Assembly (NCBI GenBank): GCA_900539915.1
Contig: UQDU01000002.1
Span: forward strand, 52,293-116,292
Reading direction: 5' to 3'
Length of the DNA stretch: 64,000 nt
From: an uncultured Bacteroidales bacterium
GTDB lineage: Bacteria > Bacteroidota > Bacteroidia > Bacteroidales > Muribaculaceae
Part shown: positions 1-8,309 of the stretch, piece by piece
How the letters are laid out: each line of letters starts with the position of its first letter
How positions within the stretch are numbered: position 1 is the stretch's first letter
The notes under the pieces: generated by a model
The model's input: only the letters and a program-made list of their open reading frames with translations
What the model was told of the DNA's origin: nothing
Database searches by the model: none
Translations under genes and position numbers: made by a program

Positions 1-467
1 TGCATGGCTGTCACGTCGGTATTTCTCGGGACGAAGCACTGTATGGTACGGGCGAAATTGTCTATTGTGCCGGAGTATTTGCCGTCGACGGTGAAGGTAA
101 GGAACTCTACATTGTCATGCTTGACCGACAGGGTGTAGGAGGTCTGTACACTGCCGTTGGTGACTTTGATGGCACGGGGTACTGTGCCGTCAAACTCGGT
201 GCCTACAGGGTAGTCGCACCATGCGCCGTCGCTCAGCGTGATGGCATCGACATGAAGCTTGGTCAGGTCCACATCGGTGGATACGTTGACGCTTACCACC
301 TTGGCTGTGTGGTCTATGACGCCCTTGAAGCCGTTGATGGTGATGGACTCTATGGCGGTGTCACCGCTGAGAAGCAGCCCGGAATCTTTGTCGTCATCGC
401 ATGACAGCAGCACGGTCGATACTGCCGCGATCAGCATGACGTATATGGATTTGATGAAAGTTTTCAT
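1..467 (-). CDS. Surface lipoprotein in SusE position (C-terminally truncated by window edge)
   Basis: Reading leftward from ATG at 467, the protein begins with a hydrophobic signal ending in the lipobox LLSC, followed at once by DDDKDSG. An acidic run directly after the lipid cysteine is the kind of signal that exports Bacteroidota lipoproteins to the cell surface. The rest (about 130 visible residues) is beta-rich and Ig-like, with no catalytic motif. It starts 24 bases after the SusD stop, so it is probably the third gene of the SusC-SusD operon, where SusE/F-like surface glycan-binding proteins normally sit. The role is inferred from position; I cannot name the Pfam family with confidence. 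The stop codon lies outside the window. Confidence 0.7.
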   Translation of the reverse strand, partial: MKTFIKSIYVMLIAAVSTVLLSCDDDKDSGLLLSGDTAIESITINGFKGVIDHTAKVVSVNVSTDVDLTKLHVDAITLSDGAWCDYPVGTEFDGTVPRAIKVTNGSVQTSYTLSVKHDNVEFLTFTVDGKYSGTIDNFARTIQCFVPRNTDVTAM

Positions 468-491
468 AGTGTGGATGTGTGGGAGTGTTTT

Positions 492-2216
492 TTACCAGTT
501 GCCGATGTTCTGCTTGTAGTGGCCGTTTGATGCGCTAAGCTGAGAGAACGGTATCGGGAGGTATTCGTTTTTGTTAGGAGTGAAGTTGGCTATCGCATAG
601 ATGGAGCAGTTGTCGGCTTCGTCGGCGTAGTATTGGTTGAGCACCTGGTCGGCTTCGCCCCAGCGCACGAGGTCAAAGAAGCGTTCGCTTTCCATGGCCA
701 GCTCCAGACGGCGTTCGAATTTGACTATTTTCAGAGCCTCCTCCTGAGAGTAGCTTCCGTTGTAGGGGCTTATGTTGATTCTTACGCCGTAGAGCTGCTC
801 GTAGTCGGAAATCATGCCGGTGCTCTGACGGGCACGGTTGCGGAGCGAATTGACTATGTTGATGGCCTCGGAGATGCCCTGGTTGAGCTGCACGAGGGCT
901 TCGGCGCGTATCAGGAGGATGTCGGCGTAGCGAAGCACGATGCGGTTCATCGGAGAGCCCCACCAGCCGCCTTTGACGAGGTATTCGCTTTCGGGGTCTA
1001 CGTTTTGTTTCAGGGTCACATAGTAGCCGTAGAGGCCGTTGCTTCGGCTCCATGTGGCGGTCTTGTCCATGATGAAGTCCTTGTTGAACATATAGGGAGT
1101 GCCGGGCATGCCTATTGTCAGGAACAGGCGCGGGTCGGCGTAGTCGCTGGCCATGTCATAGTCACGGGCATTGAAATTGTCGATGAATGGCAGACCGTTG
1201 GCGTCGGTCTTGAATGCGTTGACAAGATTCTGGCTCGGCTTGTAGAAGTCGCATCCGCCGTCGGTCACTCCGGGGATGTTTGGGACTATCAGACCGTAGG
1301 ACCAGTTGCAGTTGCCGTGGTTGGTGCCATCGTTAAATGAGTACTGCATGGCCCATATCGACTCAGGACCGTTTTCAAATATCGGCTCCGGACGGAAATT
1401 GTTGTGGAAATCGGGAGCGAGGGCGCAAGCCGAAGCTGCCATGATGGAGGGGTCGGTGTACTTGATGACGTTGAGCAGGTCTTCGCGGTCTATCGAGGTG
1501 ACCTGGTTTGACATCGGGTCATCCTGTCGGTAGGCTTTGTAGAGATAGGTCTTGGCCATGAAAGCAGCCGCGGCGGCACGGTTGGGGCGGCCGATTTCGT
1601 CCTGTATCTCAGGAAGGGTATCAAAGGCGAATTTGAAGTCGTCGATGATTATCTGCCAGCCCTGGTCGTTGCTGTAGAGCGTGTTCTCAAGATTGTTGTA
1701 GTCCTCGGGTGACATGGTGGCGTCTATGGCGAAAGGAATGTTTTTGTACAGGCGCTTGAGCAGGAAGTGTCCGTAGGCGCGGAGGAATCTCATCTCGCCT
1801 ATGCGCTGGTCACGCAGCGGATACTCATCCATCTGCTCGAGCACGGCAAGAGCGGTGTTGGCGCGAGAGATGACTTGGTAGAGGCGGTTCCACATGTCGG
1901 AGATGTTCCAGTTGGTGGTCATGATGCCCTGGGATATTTCAAGTGCGTGGAACACATCGCCGTCCTCGGTGCCGTTGCCGCCTTTGTAGGCGTCATCGCT
2001 GCGGACATCGTAGTTCCACATCGAGAACGACGAGTTGATGTCTTCGATGGAAATCCATCCGGCATAGGCCGAGATTACAAGGTTTTCCACATATTCGGGG
2101 TTGCCTACCTGTTCCTGATCCAGTACTCCCTGGGGCTTGGGGTCTTCGAGGAAGTCGTTGCAGCCGGTCGTCAGGAGAGACATTGCGATGGCTGCGGCAT
2201 ATATAGTCTTTTTCAT
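492..2216 (-). CDS. RagB/SusD family nutrient-uptake outer-membrane lipoprotein
   Basis: 574 residues, the usual size for SusD. The N-terminus is a lipoprotein signal with lipobox LLTTGC near residues 14-19, followed by NDFLEDPKP, typical of SusD proteins. An alpha-helical TPR-like core follows, and the C-terminal part carries the conserved SusD block around RRLELAMESERFFDLVRWG (about residues 505-525) and a final segment with YLPIPFSQL. SusD proteins sit on the outer leaflet as the lid of the SusC transporter and bind the incoming glycan or peptide. The gene starts 12 bases after the SusC stop, so the two are cotranscribed. The substrate cannot be read from the sequence. Confidence 0.95.
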   Translation of the reverse strand: MKKTIYAAAIAMSLLTTGCNDFLEDPKPQGVLDQEQVGNPEYVENLVISAYAGWISIEDINSSFSMWNYDVRSDDAYKGGNGTEDGDVFHALEISQGIMTTNWNISDMWNRLYQVISRANTALAVLEQMDEYPLRDQRIGEMRFLRAYGHFLLKRLYKNIPFAIDATMSPEDYNNLENTLYSNDQGWQIIIDDFKFAFDTLPEIQDEIGRPNRAAAAAFMAKTYLYKAYRQDDPMSNQVTSIDREDLLNVIKYTDPSIMAASACALAPDFHNNFRPEPIFENGPESIWAMQYSFNDGTNHGNCNWSYGLIVPNIPGVTDGGCDFYKPSQNLVNAFKTDANGLPFIDNFNARDYDMASDYADPRLFLTIGMPGTPYMFNKDFIMDKTATWSRSNGLYGYYVTLKQNVDPESEYLVKGGWWGSPMNRIVLRYADILLIRAEALVQLNQGISEAINIVNSLRNRARQSTGMISDYEQLYGVRINISPYNGSYSQEEALKIVKFERRLELAMESERFFDLVRWGEADQVLNQYYADEADNCSIYAIANFTPNKNEYLPIPFSQLSASNGHYKQNIGNW

Positions 2217-2228
2217 TTGCGTTGGTTG

Positions 2229-5200
2229 TTAGAAAGTTGCATTAAGTCCGACAGTCACGTTTGTGGGGATAGGGTAGCCGTAGTTGGGGTTTTCGGGGTC
2301 TACGCCTGTGAAGTTCTTGCTCTTGATGGTCAGCAGATTCTGGGCACTGACATAGAAGCGCAGCTTCTGGAGCTTTAGTTTGGATGACAGTTTGGAGGGT
2401 ATTACGTAGCCAAACTGTATGTTGCGGAGCTTGAGATACGAGCCGTTTTCGACATAGAATGTGGAGACTCGCTTCTCGTTGTTGATGTCCGAGCGGCTGA
2501 GCGCAGGTATCGAGGAGTCTGGGTTCTGGGGTGTCCACGCATCCAGCAGACGCTCGCCTTTGTTGAGGAATCCGATGTTGAGTCCGCTCCATAGGTCGGT
2601 CTCTTTCTTGAGGTCGGAGATTACGTCCTGGCCCTGTGACCCCTGCCAGAACATCGAGAAGTCGAAGTCCTTGTATTGCAGGTAGACGTTGAGGCCGTAG
2701 GTGAAGTCAGGTGTCGGGTCAAAAATCCACTGCTGGTCCTTCTCGTCGATTACGCCGTTGCCGTCAAGGTCGCGCCAGCGTATGCGGCCGGGGGCTGCGC
2801 CTTCCTGTATGGCGTGGTTGTCGACTTCGGCCTGGTTGCGGAATATCCCGTCGGCCACGTAGCCGGCCTGTGCGCCGTTAGGATGGCCTATGACGCTGAA
2901 TACGCCGTTGCCGCCGAAAGTGCCGTTGGCTGCCACTGTGGCCGGCAGGGCTGTGATTTTGTTGCGGTAGGCTGATATGTTGCCTGTGACTTCGTAGTGC
3001 AGACCGTAGGAGGTGTCGTTACGGTAACCGATGTTGAGTTCCACACCTTTGTTTTCCACTTCACCGGCGTTGATCCACTGCGAGGACCCCTCGCCCATGG
3101 CTGCGATGCCGGCCATCTGCACGAGGATGTCGGAAGTCTTCTTGTAGTAGACGTCAAACGAGCCGAACAGACGGGAGTTGAGCATAGACCAGTCAAGACC
3201 GGCATTATACTGCGTGGTGGTCTCCCACTTTATGTCGGGGTTGCCTATCTGGTTACGTTTGAATCCTGACTGGAGTATCGAGCCGCCGTTGGTGCCGGCT
3301 ATGTCATAGGATGTGCCGTAACTCTGGCCGCCTGATTCGTTGACGCCGTAGTTAGGCACGTAGATGTAGTAGCGGGCGAGGTTGCTGATTTCCTGGTTGC
3401 CGGTCTGGCCCCATGAAAGTCTCAGCTTGAGGTCGTTGAGCCATGTCTGGTCTCTGAGGAATGACTCGTTGTTGATGCGCCATCCGGCAGAAACTGACGG
3501 GAAGGTGGCCCAGCGGTTGTTGGATCCGAATCGTGAAGAACCGTCATAGCGCAGTGTCAGGCCGAGCAGGTAGCGGTTGTCAAAGGCATAGTTGACCTTG
3601 CCGAAGAATGATACCAGGGAGAAGCCGTCGGCTGAGCCATAGGCTTGTGCCTGACCTACGCCGGCATCAGGCCACATGTAGTCGGGGTTTAACACTGCAA
3701 AGTCCATCTTGTAGCCTGAGAACCAGTTGGCTGACTCACGGTTAAGCTCCATGCCGGCGAGTGCATCGGCGTGGTGTTTGCCGAAGTCACGGCTGTAGTT
3801 GGCCACGAGATTCCACATCCAGCGTGTCCAGTGTTCCTGTTTGGCTTCGACAGCATTGGTCGATGTTGCCACGTTGCCCTCGGTGATGGGGTAGGTGAAG
3901 AACCTCTGCTGCTTCTGGGAGTAGTCAAGACCGAATGTCGTGCGGATATTCAGGCCTTCAAGGGGGTTGAGATTCACGTATGCGTCGCCGAAGAGTCGCC
4001 AGTAGGTGTAGCGGTTGTCTTTGTTGCGCACGAGGCGTGCCAGAGGATTCTCACGGTCGGGGTAGCCGCCTACCGGGCCGGCAAACTCTCCGTCGGTGGT
4101 GTAGACGGGAAGCGAAGGATTGGCCTGGAGTACGTTCTGGAGGAAACCTCCGGGAGCCTGGACTTCATCTGTGCGGTTGAGGGTGAAGTGCTCGCCGATG
4201 GTGAGGATTTTGTTAAAAGGCTTGAACTCGGTGTTCATACGGGCCGAGAAGCGTTCGAAATCGGTGTATTTGATTACGCCGAGGTTCTTGTAATATCCCA
4301 GAGAGAAGAATGCACTCAGCTTGTCGGTGCTTCCGCTGATTGAAAGGTTGTAGTTCTGGATGAAACCGGTGCGTGTCGTTTCGTCATACCAGTCAGTGTC
4401 GGCAGCCGGTGTCTTGCCGTTGGAATCAAGGTATTTGTTCATTGACATGGAGTGGAGCACGGGGTATCCGTTTGCGTCATATCCCCAGTCGTAACGGTAG
4501 CCGAGTCCGTTGGTGTTGGGGTCTTCGCCACCGTTGACATATGCCTGCCACATGGCGCGTCCGTAGCCCTCGGTATTGAGCACCTTCATCTTGTGGGTGT
4601 AGAACTGGGCGGCCACAGAAGCGTCAAGTGTGACTTTGAGTTCCTTGCCTTTCTTGGTGGTGATGATGATGACACCGTTGGCTGCGCGGGAGCCGTATAT
4701 TGAAGCCGATGCGGCATCCTTGAGCACCTGTATGGATTCGATGTCGTTGGGGTTGAGTTCGTGCATGCCGCCCTTGGTGGGGACTCCGTCTATGATATAG
4801 AGAGGGTCGTTGTTATTGAGCGTGCCGACACCGCGGATGCGCACGGTGGCTGCTCCGCTGGGGTCGCCGGTGGCGGTGATGTTCATGCCCGGCACACGTC
4901 CCTGTAGGGCTTTCATTGGGTTGTTTTCGTTTTGCTTGGCCATCTCATCCACGTTGACCGATGTTATGGCTCCCGTCACATCCACTTTGCGCTGGGTGCT
5001 GTAGCCTACTACCACTACTTCGTCGAGCACTGCGCTGTCGTCTTCAAGTTCTATTGTCATTTTCGGCTCCGCCATGACCGTCTTGGTCTTGTAGCCGATG
5101 TAGGAAACGATGAGGTTGGCACCTTCGGGCACGGTTATTTCAAAGTTGCCGTCAAGGTCTGTAGCTACACCGCCGGGACCTTCGACACCGCATACCACGC

Positions 5201-5324
5201 TTGCCCCTATGAGGGGTTCCTGGTCGGATGCTGAAACAACAGTCCCATGCACAATGATGTTCTGTGCTTGCGCCACGATTGCCATGATGGATAGCAATAG
5301 TCCACTGAGAAATGTTCTTTTCAT
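2229..5324 (-). CDS. SusC/RagA family TonB-dependent outer-membrane transporter
   Basis: 1031 residues: signal peptide (1-20), a carboxypeptidase-regulatory-like beta domain (about 22-100, with DLDGNFEITV and YIGYKT), a TonB-box-like segment (DEVVVVGYSTQRK, about 103-116), the plug domain (with IRGVGTLNNNDPLYIIDGVP and SIYGSRAANGVIIITTKKG), then the beta-barrel ending in an aromatic residue (NATF). It imports oligomers across the outer membrane using TonB energy, with SusD as lid. It is the first gene of the leftward unit. There is no glycoside hydrolase, ECF sigma/anti-sigma pair or hybrid two-component regulator beside it on this side; such genes may lie beyond coordinate 1. Confidence 0.96.
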   Translation of the reverse strand: MKRTFLSGLLLSIMAIVAQAQNIIVHGTVVSASDQEPLIGASVVCGVEGPGGVATDLDGNFEITVPEGANLIVSYIGYKTKTVMAEPKMTIELEDDSAVLDEVVVVGYSTQRKVDVTGAITSVNVDEMAKQNENNPMKALQGRVPGMNITATGDPSGAATVRIRGVGTLNNNDPLYIIDGVPTKGGMHELNPNDIESIQVLKDAASASIYGSRAANGVIIITTKKGKELKVTLDASVAAQFYTHKMKVLNTEGYGRAMWQAYVNGGEDPNTNGLGYRYDWGYDANGYPVLHSMSMNKYLDSNGKTPAADTDWYDETTRTGFIQNYNLSISGSTDKLSAFFSLGYYKNLGVIKYTDFERFSARMNTEFKPFNKILTIGEHFTLNRTDEVQAPGGFLQNVLQANPSLPVYTTDGEFAGPVGGYPDRENPLARLVRNKDNRYTYWRLFGDAYVNLNPLEGLNIRTTFGLDYSQKQQRFFTYPITEGNVATSTNAVEAKQEHWTRWMWNLVANYSRDFGKHHADALAGMELNRESANWFSGYKMDFAVLNPDYMWPDAGVGQAQAYGSADGFSLVSFFGKVNYAFDNRYLLGLTLRYDGSSRFGSNNRWATFPSVSAGWRINNESFLRDQTWLNDLKLRLSWGQTGNQEISNLARYYIYVPNYGVNESGGQSYGTSYDIAGTNGGSILQSGFKRNQIGNPDIKWETTTQYNAGLDWSMLNSRLFGSFDVYYKKTSDILVQMAGIAAMGEGSSQWINAGEVENKGVELNIGYRNDTSYGLHYEVTGNISAYRNKITALPATVAANGTFGGNGVFSVIGHPNGAQAGYVADGIFRNQAEVDNHAIQEGAAPGRIRWRDLDGNGVIDEKDQQWIFDPTPDFTYGLNVYLQYKDFDFSMFWQGSQGQDVISDLKKETDLWSGLNIGFLNKGERLLDAWTPQNPDSSIPALSRSDINNEKRVSTFYVENGSYLKLRNIQFGYVIPSKLSSKLKLQKLRFYVSAQNLLTIKSKNFTGVDPENPNYGYPIPTNVTVGLNATF

Positions 5325-5356
5325 TTTATTAGATGTTTTTGAGAGTGTTTATGGCG

Positions 5357-5364
5357 CAAAATTA
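5357..5364 (-). promoter_or_regulatory. Candidate -7 box of the susCD promoter
   Basis: Read leftward, 5364-5357 is TAATTTTG, a perfect match to the Bacteroidota -7 consensus TAnnTTTG. The start point would be near 5350, leaving a leader of about 25 nt before the SusC ATG. I see no good TTG at -33, so the promoter may be weak or activator-dependent. Confidence 0.45.
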
Positions 5365-5473
5365 GCATAACGGTTCTGCTATATCCTATAATTGATGTTG
5401 TGATGACTATAAAAAATCGCTCTATGCACGTTTTTTGATACTTAATAGCCGTTTTTTGATATGATGCACAGCA

Positions 5474-5509
5474 ATCAGCCCCGGCGCACGTACATGCACC
5501 GGGGCTGAT
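5474..5509 (-). terminator. Hairpin terminator downstream of the BspA-like gene
   Basis: The segment is a 15-bp inverted repeat (ATCAGCCCCGGCGCA and its complement with one G-T wobble) around a 6-nt loop, CGTACA. It lies 40 bases past the stop of the leftward leucine-rich-repeat gene and before the susC promoter, the expected place for a terminator. The U-run after the stem is poor, so it may act as a strong hairpin rather than a classical intrinsic terminator. Confidence 0.55.
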
Positions 5510-5549
5510 AGGGGCTGCTATGAAAAAGTTAGAGCGGAGAGGGGAGGGG

Positions 5550-6914
5550 TCAGCGGATGGCTATCTTCTCGCTGCGGCCGTTGTGGCGGTGGATGTAGAT
5601 GCCGGGGGTGAGGTTGTCGGCATCTACGCGCACGCCTTGGAGGGTGTAGTATTCTACGGGGCGATTGCTGTCATAGTTGTCGATGGCTATGTCATCTATG
5701 GCAAGACCGTATTTGTCCCAGTTGAAATATTCCCAAAAAGAAGCCTTGCTGAATTGTGATGCAAGTTCGGGTTTTACATTGACTACGGCTTTATCGTATA
5801 TTTCGTGGTTGAATGTGTTGTCTAATTCCGGTACATGGGACGTGTAGCAGTCTATACGGCGTACGTTGATTGTCTCATCGCCGCCGAATGCGGATTTGTC
5901 AATCTTCTTGATGGTGGAGGGGAAGATTACCGTGGTGAGTTTGGGGCAATATTCAAAGCATATCTCTCCTATATAGGTAAGTCCTTCGTGGAGGATGTTG
6001 TCGGGGCTGATAGTAGTGACCCCGGTGCGGATAAACACGCCGTGGCCTATTGTGCGCAATGCGTTATTGGTGATTTTAAATGACTGCACGTTGGTGAGGC
6101 TGTTCTGGAATGAATAGTTGTCAATGGTTGCAATCGGGGCATTAATGGTCACTCTGGCAAGGTTCGGGCAGCCGCCGAAGCACCATTCGGGAATAACGGT
6201 CAGAGTGCCGTTGAGTATCAGGTCGGTCATTTGCTCGCAATCGTCAAAGCAGTTATTCCAGAGTTTGCTGAGCCTCTTTGGCCTCACAAGGGTGGATATT
6301 GGATTGCGTAAGAATGCAAATGCACCGATTTCAAGCGGACTGGTCCCCTCGGCGAAAGTAAGGGTTTTGAGCTGGGCTTCCTGGAAAGCGGATGCCCCGA
6401 TGCCGGTGCATGAGGCCGGTATGGCGGCTGACTCCAATGAGGTCCACATGAAAGCATAGGGATATATCAGCTTTACGCTCGTGGGGATATTGCAGTATTT
6501 GAGGGTCTTCATGCCCACAAAGGCGCGTTGGCAGATTTCGGTGATGGTGTTGGGAAGCTCGACTCTCTGGAATTTGCAGGCATTCTTGTCGTTGACCGGG
6601 GGTTCGAAGCTATCGGTGGTGTGGGAGAAAGCCCCCTCGCCGATATATTTGACGGTGTATTTGACCTTGTCGACCGTGATGGTCTGGGGGATGACGAACG
6701 ATTTACGCTTCTTGTCAGACGTGGAGGTGTCATTGACGCGGCGCACTCGGGCCACCTTCTCGGTCTTGTTGAGGGCGTAGGTCACCTGAATGGCCTTGCT
6801 CTCTCCGACGGTGGTGAAGCCGTTGAGTGTCACTTCTGCGGCCCGAGAGGTCAGGGCTACAGTGATTGCAGCGCATACGAGCGATGCGCAGCGGAGTAAT
6901 GTAGAGAGATTCAT
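5550..6914 (-). CDS. BspA-like leucine-rich-repeat surface protein
   Basis: I start the protein at ATG 6914, where a proper signal peptide begins (MNLSTLLRCASLVCAAI, ending near SRAAEV). The frame stays open upstream to 7013, but that stretch lies inside the MITE-like repeat. The mature part holds repeated LRR_5-type units (blocks such as IGEGAFSH, ICQRAFVG, IGASAFQE, IDKSAFGG between about residues 80 and 380), as in Treponema/Bacteroides BspA-type adhesins. The last 45 residues (YYTLQGVRVDADNL, then PGIYIHRHNGRSEKIAIR) resemble the C-terminal beta domain seen on many Bacteroidales exported proteins. Role: probably a cell-surface or secreted binding protein. The ligand is unknown. Confidence 0.75.
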   Translation of the reverse strand: MNLSTLLRCASLVCAAITVALTSRAAEVTLNGFTTVGESKAIQVTYALNKTEKVARVRRVNDTSTSDKKRKSFVIPQTITVDKVKYTVKYIGEGAFSHTTDSFEPPVNDKNACKFQRVELPNTITEICQRAFVGMKTLKYCNIPTSVKLIYPYAFMWTSLESAAIPASCTGIGASAFQEAQLKTLTFAEGTSPLEIGAFAFLRNPISTLVRPKRLSKLWNNCFDDCEQMTDLILNGTLTVIPEWCFGGCPNLARVTINAPIATIDNYSFQNSLTNVQSFKITNNALRTIGHGVFIRTGVTTISPDNILHEGLTYIGEICFEYCPKLTTVIFPSTIKKIDKSAFGGDETINVRRIDCYTSHVPELDNTFNHEIYDKAVVNVKPELASQFSKASFWEYFNWDKYGLAIDDIAIDNYDSNRPVEYYTLQGVRVDADNLTPGIYIHRHNGRSEKIAIR

Positions 6915-6947
6915 TAAGTGGTTGGATTTTAGTAGGGACATGCCATG

Positions 6948-7114
6948 GGATGTCACTAACTTAAACAGTCGTTGATGCTTGAATGGCGTCATTATATAGT
7001 AGGGACATGCCATGGCATGTCGCCTGAAGCCATATTAATAGGGGTGTTGCGTTAGCAGACATGCCATGGCATGTCCCTACAGCTATGAGTGCATTTCTTA
7101 AGTTAGTGGCATTG
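6948..7114. mobile_element. MITE-like palindromic element, copy 1
   Basis: About 167 bp with terminal inverted repeats: left end GGATGTCACTAACTTAAA (6948-6965), right end CTTAAGTTAGTGGCATTG (7097-7114). Inside are two inverted copies of the 18-bp palindrome core ACATGCCATGGCATGT (around 7003-7022 and 7058-7078). It matches copy 2 at 8114-8282 along its length. It carries no transposase. TGCCAT occurs just outside both ends (6941-6946 and 7115-7120), a possible remnant of a target duplication. Confidence 0.75.
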
Positions 7115-7144
7115 TGCCATAGCATGCCTTTACAAGGTGATGTT

Positions 7145-7918
7145 TTACAGTTCTGATGACTCGAATTTGACTTCGGCCACCTTGCCTGAGGGCACACCTA
7201 CGTAGCGGTAGAGGATGCCGTAGTTGGCGTCTTTGCAAGCCTGTACGATGGCCTTGATGTCCTTGGCGTTGCTGTGGATGGTCTGGGCGGTAGAGTTGCG
7301 GAGCTCTTCCATGTTCTCGTTGAGGTTGTCGATGATTTCGGGGTTGCGCTTCTCGTTCATCTCGAATGTATAGACGATGTATCCGTCCTTGGCGTCGATG
7401 CTTGACATGGTGGTCTCGCTGTCGATGCGCTGTGGAGTCTGGAGCTTGCTGACTGCTACCTGTGATTTCAGTTTGGCCTCGGGGGTGTCATTGATTTTGC
7501 CGTCGATGATGTCCTGGAGGTCTTCGGGGGTGAATGTGACGGTCACTTCGGCAGCCTTGGGACCCTTGGTGTAATAGCGCACGGCCAGGGATGCCTTGTC
7601 ATCGATGAGTTTCTCTGTAAACACCTTGTTTTTGCCGGTGTTGAGGAGGTTGGGGAGCATGGGGGCTATCGCGGCCTTCATCTCGTCCTCATGTCCTTCG
7701 AGGGCTTTGAGGTTGAAGCTGCGGTTGAGCACGAGGCACTGGTAGGTGAGGGTGTTGTCGGCGAAATCGATTGATTTGATCTGTCCTACGCCCGGCACTG
7801 TCACGGGCATGTGTTTGTTGGTTTCAGCCACGAGCTGTTCGAGAGAGGGACCGCTGCTGCATGATACAGCCATGACAGCCACGATGGCTGCAAAGAGTTT
7901 GCAAATGATGGATTTCAT
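7145..7918 (-). CDS. Lipoprotein of unknown function
   Basis: 257 residues with a lipoprotein signal: hydrophobic stretch at about 5-18, lipobox AVSC, then SSGPSLEQ. The remainder is soluble, mixed alpha/beta, with no motif I recognise. A segment around residues 105-135 (VRYYTKGPKAAEVTVTFTPE) and a C-terminal RYVGVPSGKVAEVKF are the best-defined beta parts. It is a stand-alone leftward gene flanked on both sides by the palindromic repeat elements. No function is assigned; it is probably anchored in the inner or outer membrane, facing the periplasm or the outside. Confidence 0.75.
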   Translation of the reverse strand: MKSIICKLFAAIVAVMAVSCSSGPSLEQLVAETNKHMPVTVPGVGQIKSIDFADNTLTYQCLVLNRSFNLKALEGHEDEMKAAIAPMLPNLLNTGKNKVFTEKLIDDKASLAVRYYTKGPKAAEVTVTFTPEDLQDIIDGKINDTPEAKLKSQVAVSKLQTPQRIDSETTMSSIDAKDGYIVYTFEMNEKRNPEIIDNLNENMEELRNSTAQTIHSNAKDIKAIVQACKDANYGILYRYVGVPSGKVAEVKFESSEL

Positions 7919-8011
7919 CTTGTTGTTTGTGTGGAAATTAGGTTGAGTTGATGAATATTATATATGTGTATGAATATCAATTTTGTCCTAATGTGGCTAT
8001 CAATATCGATG

Positions 8012-8019
8012 CAAATTTA
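8012..8019 (-). promoter_or_regulatory. Candidate -7 box for the 7145-7918 lipoprotein
   Basis: Read leftward, 8019-8012 is TAAATTTG, a perfect TAnnTTTG. It would start transcription near 8005, about 87 nt before the ATG. A 17-bp inverted repeat (8022-8075) lies immediately upstream and spans where the -33 contact would be. No clear TTG is seen at the usual spacing. Confidence 0.45.
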
Positions 8020-8021
8020 AG

Positions 8022-8075
8022 CACTTTGTCCCCCTTAACACCATCCGCAAAGGGGTAATTAAGGGGGACAAAGTG
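8022..8075. repeat. 17-bp perfect inverted repeat, possible operator or hairpin
   Basis: CACTTTGTCCCCCTTAA at 8022-8038 is exactly complementary to 8059-8075, with a 20-nt spacer. It abuts the candidate -7 box at 8012-8019 on the left and the MITE-like element on the right. It could be an operator for the lipoprotein gene or a bidirectional terminator; neither flank has a U-run, which favours the operator reading. Confidence 0.6.
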
Positions 8076-8113
8076 TATATGTGACCAGTACAAAGCAGGG
8101 ACTCTCCGTAAGG

Positions 8114-8282
8114 CAATGTCACAAACTTAAGCAGCCTTTAATGCTTGAATGGCGTTATGAGGTAGTAGGGACATGCCATGGCATGTCGCCTAAAGCCATA
8201 CAAATGAGGGGGTAGCATTAGCAGACATGCCATGGCATGTCCCTACTACATAAGAACGCAACTCCTTAAGTTAGTGACATTG
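8114..8282. mobile_element. MITE-like palindromic element, copy 2, with 10-bp target duplication
   Basis: 169 bp. The ends are an 18-bp inverted repeat with one mismatch: CAATGTCACAAACTTAAG (8114-8131) and CTTAAGTTAGTGACATTG (8265-8282). The element is flanked by a perfect 10-bp direct repeat CTCCGTAAGG at 8104-8113 and 8283-8292, the mark of transposition. Internally it is an imperfect large palindrome holding two copies of the GGGACATGCCATGGCATGTC motif in opposite orientation (about 8168-8186 and 8223-8243). It is non-coding and presumably mobilised in trans by a transposase outside the window. Confidence 0.85.
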
Positions 8283-8309
8283 CTCCGTAAGGAGCCTCAT
8301 ATGGGTGCG

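Noticed and set aside
6915..7013. N-terminal extension of the BspA-like protein beginning MACPYYI
   Set aside because: It is translated from the MITE-like palindrome and its flank; a normal signal peptide starts at 6914.
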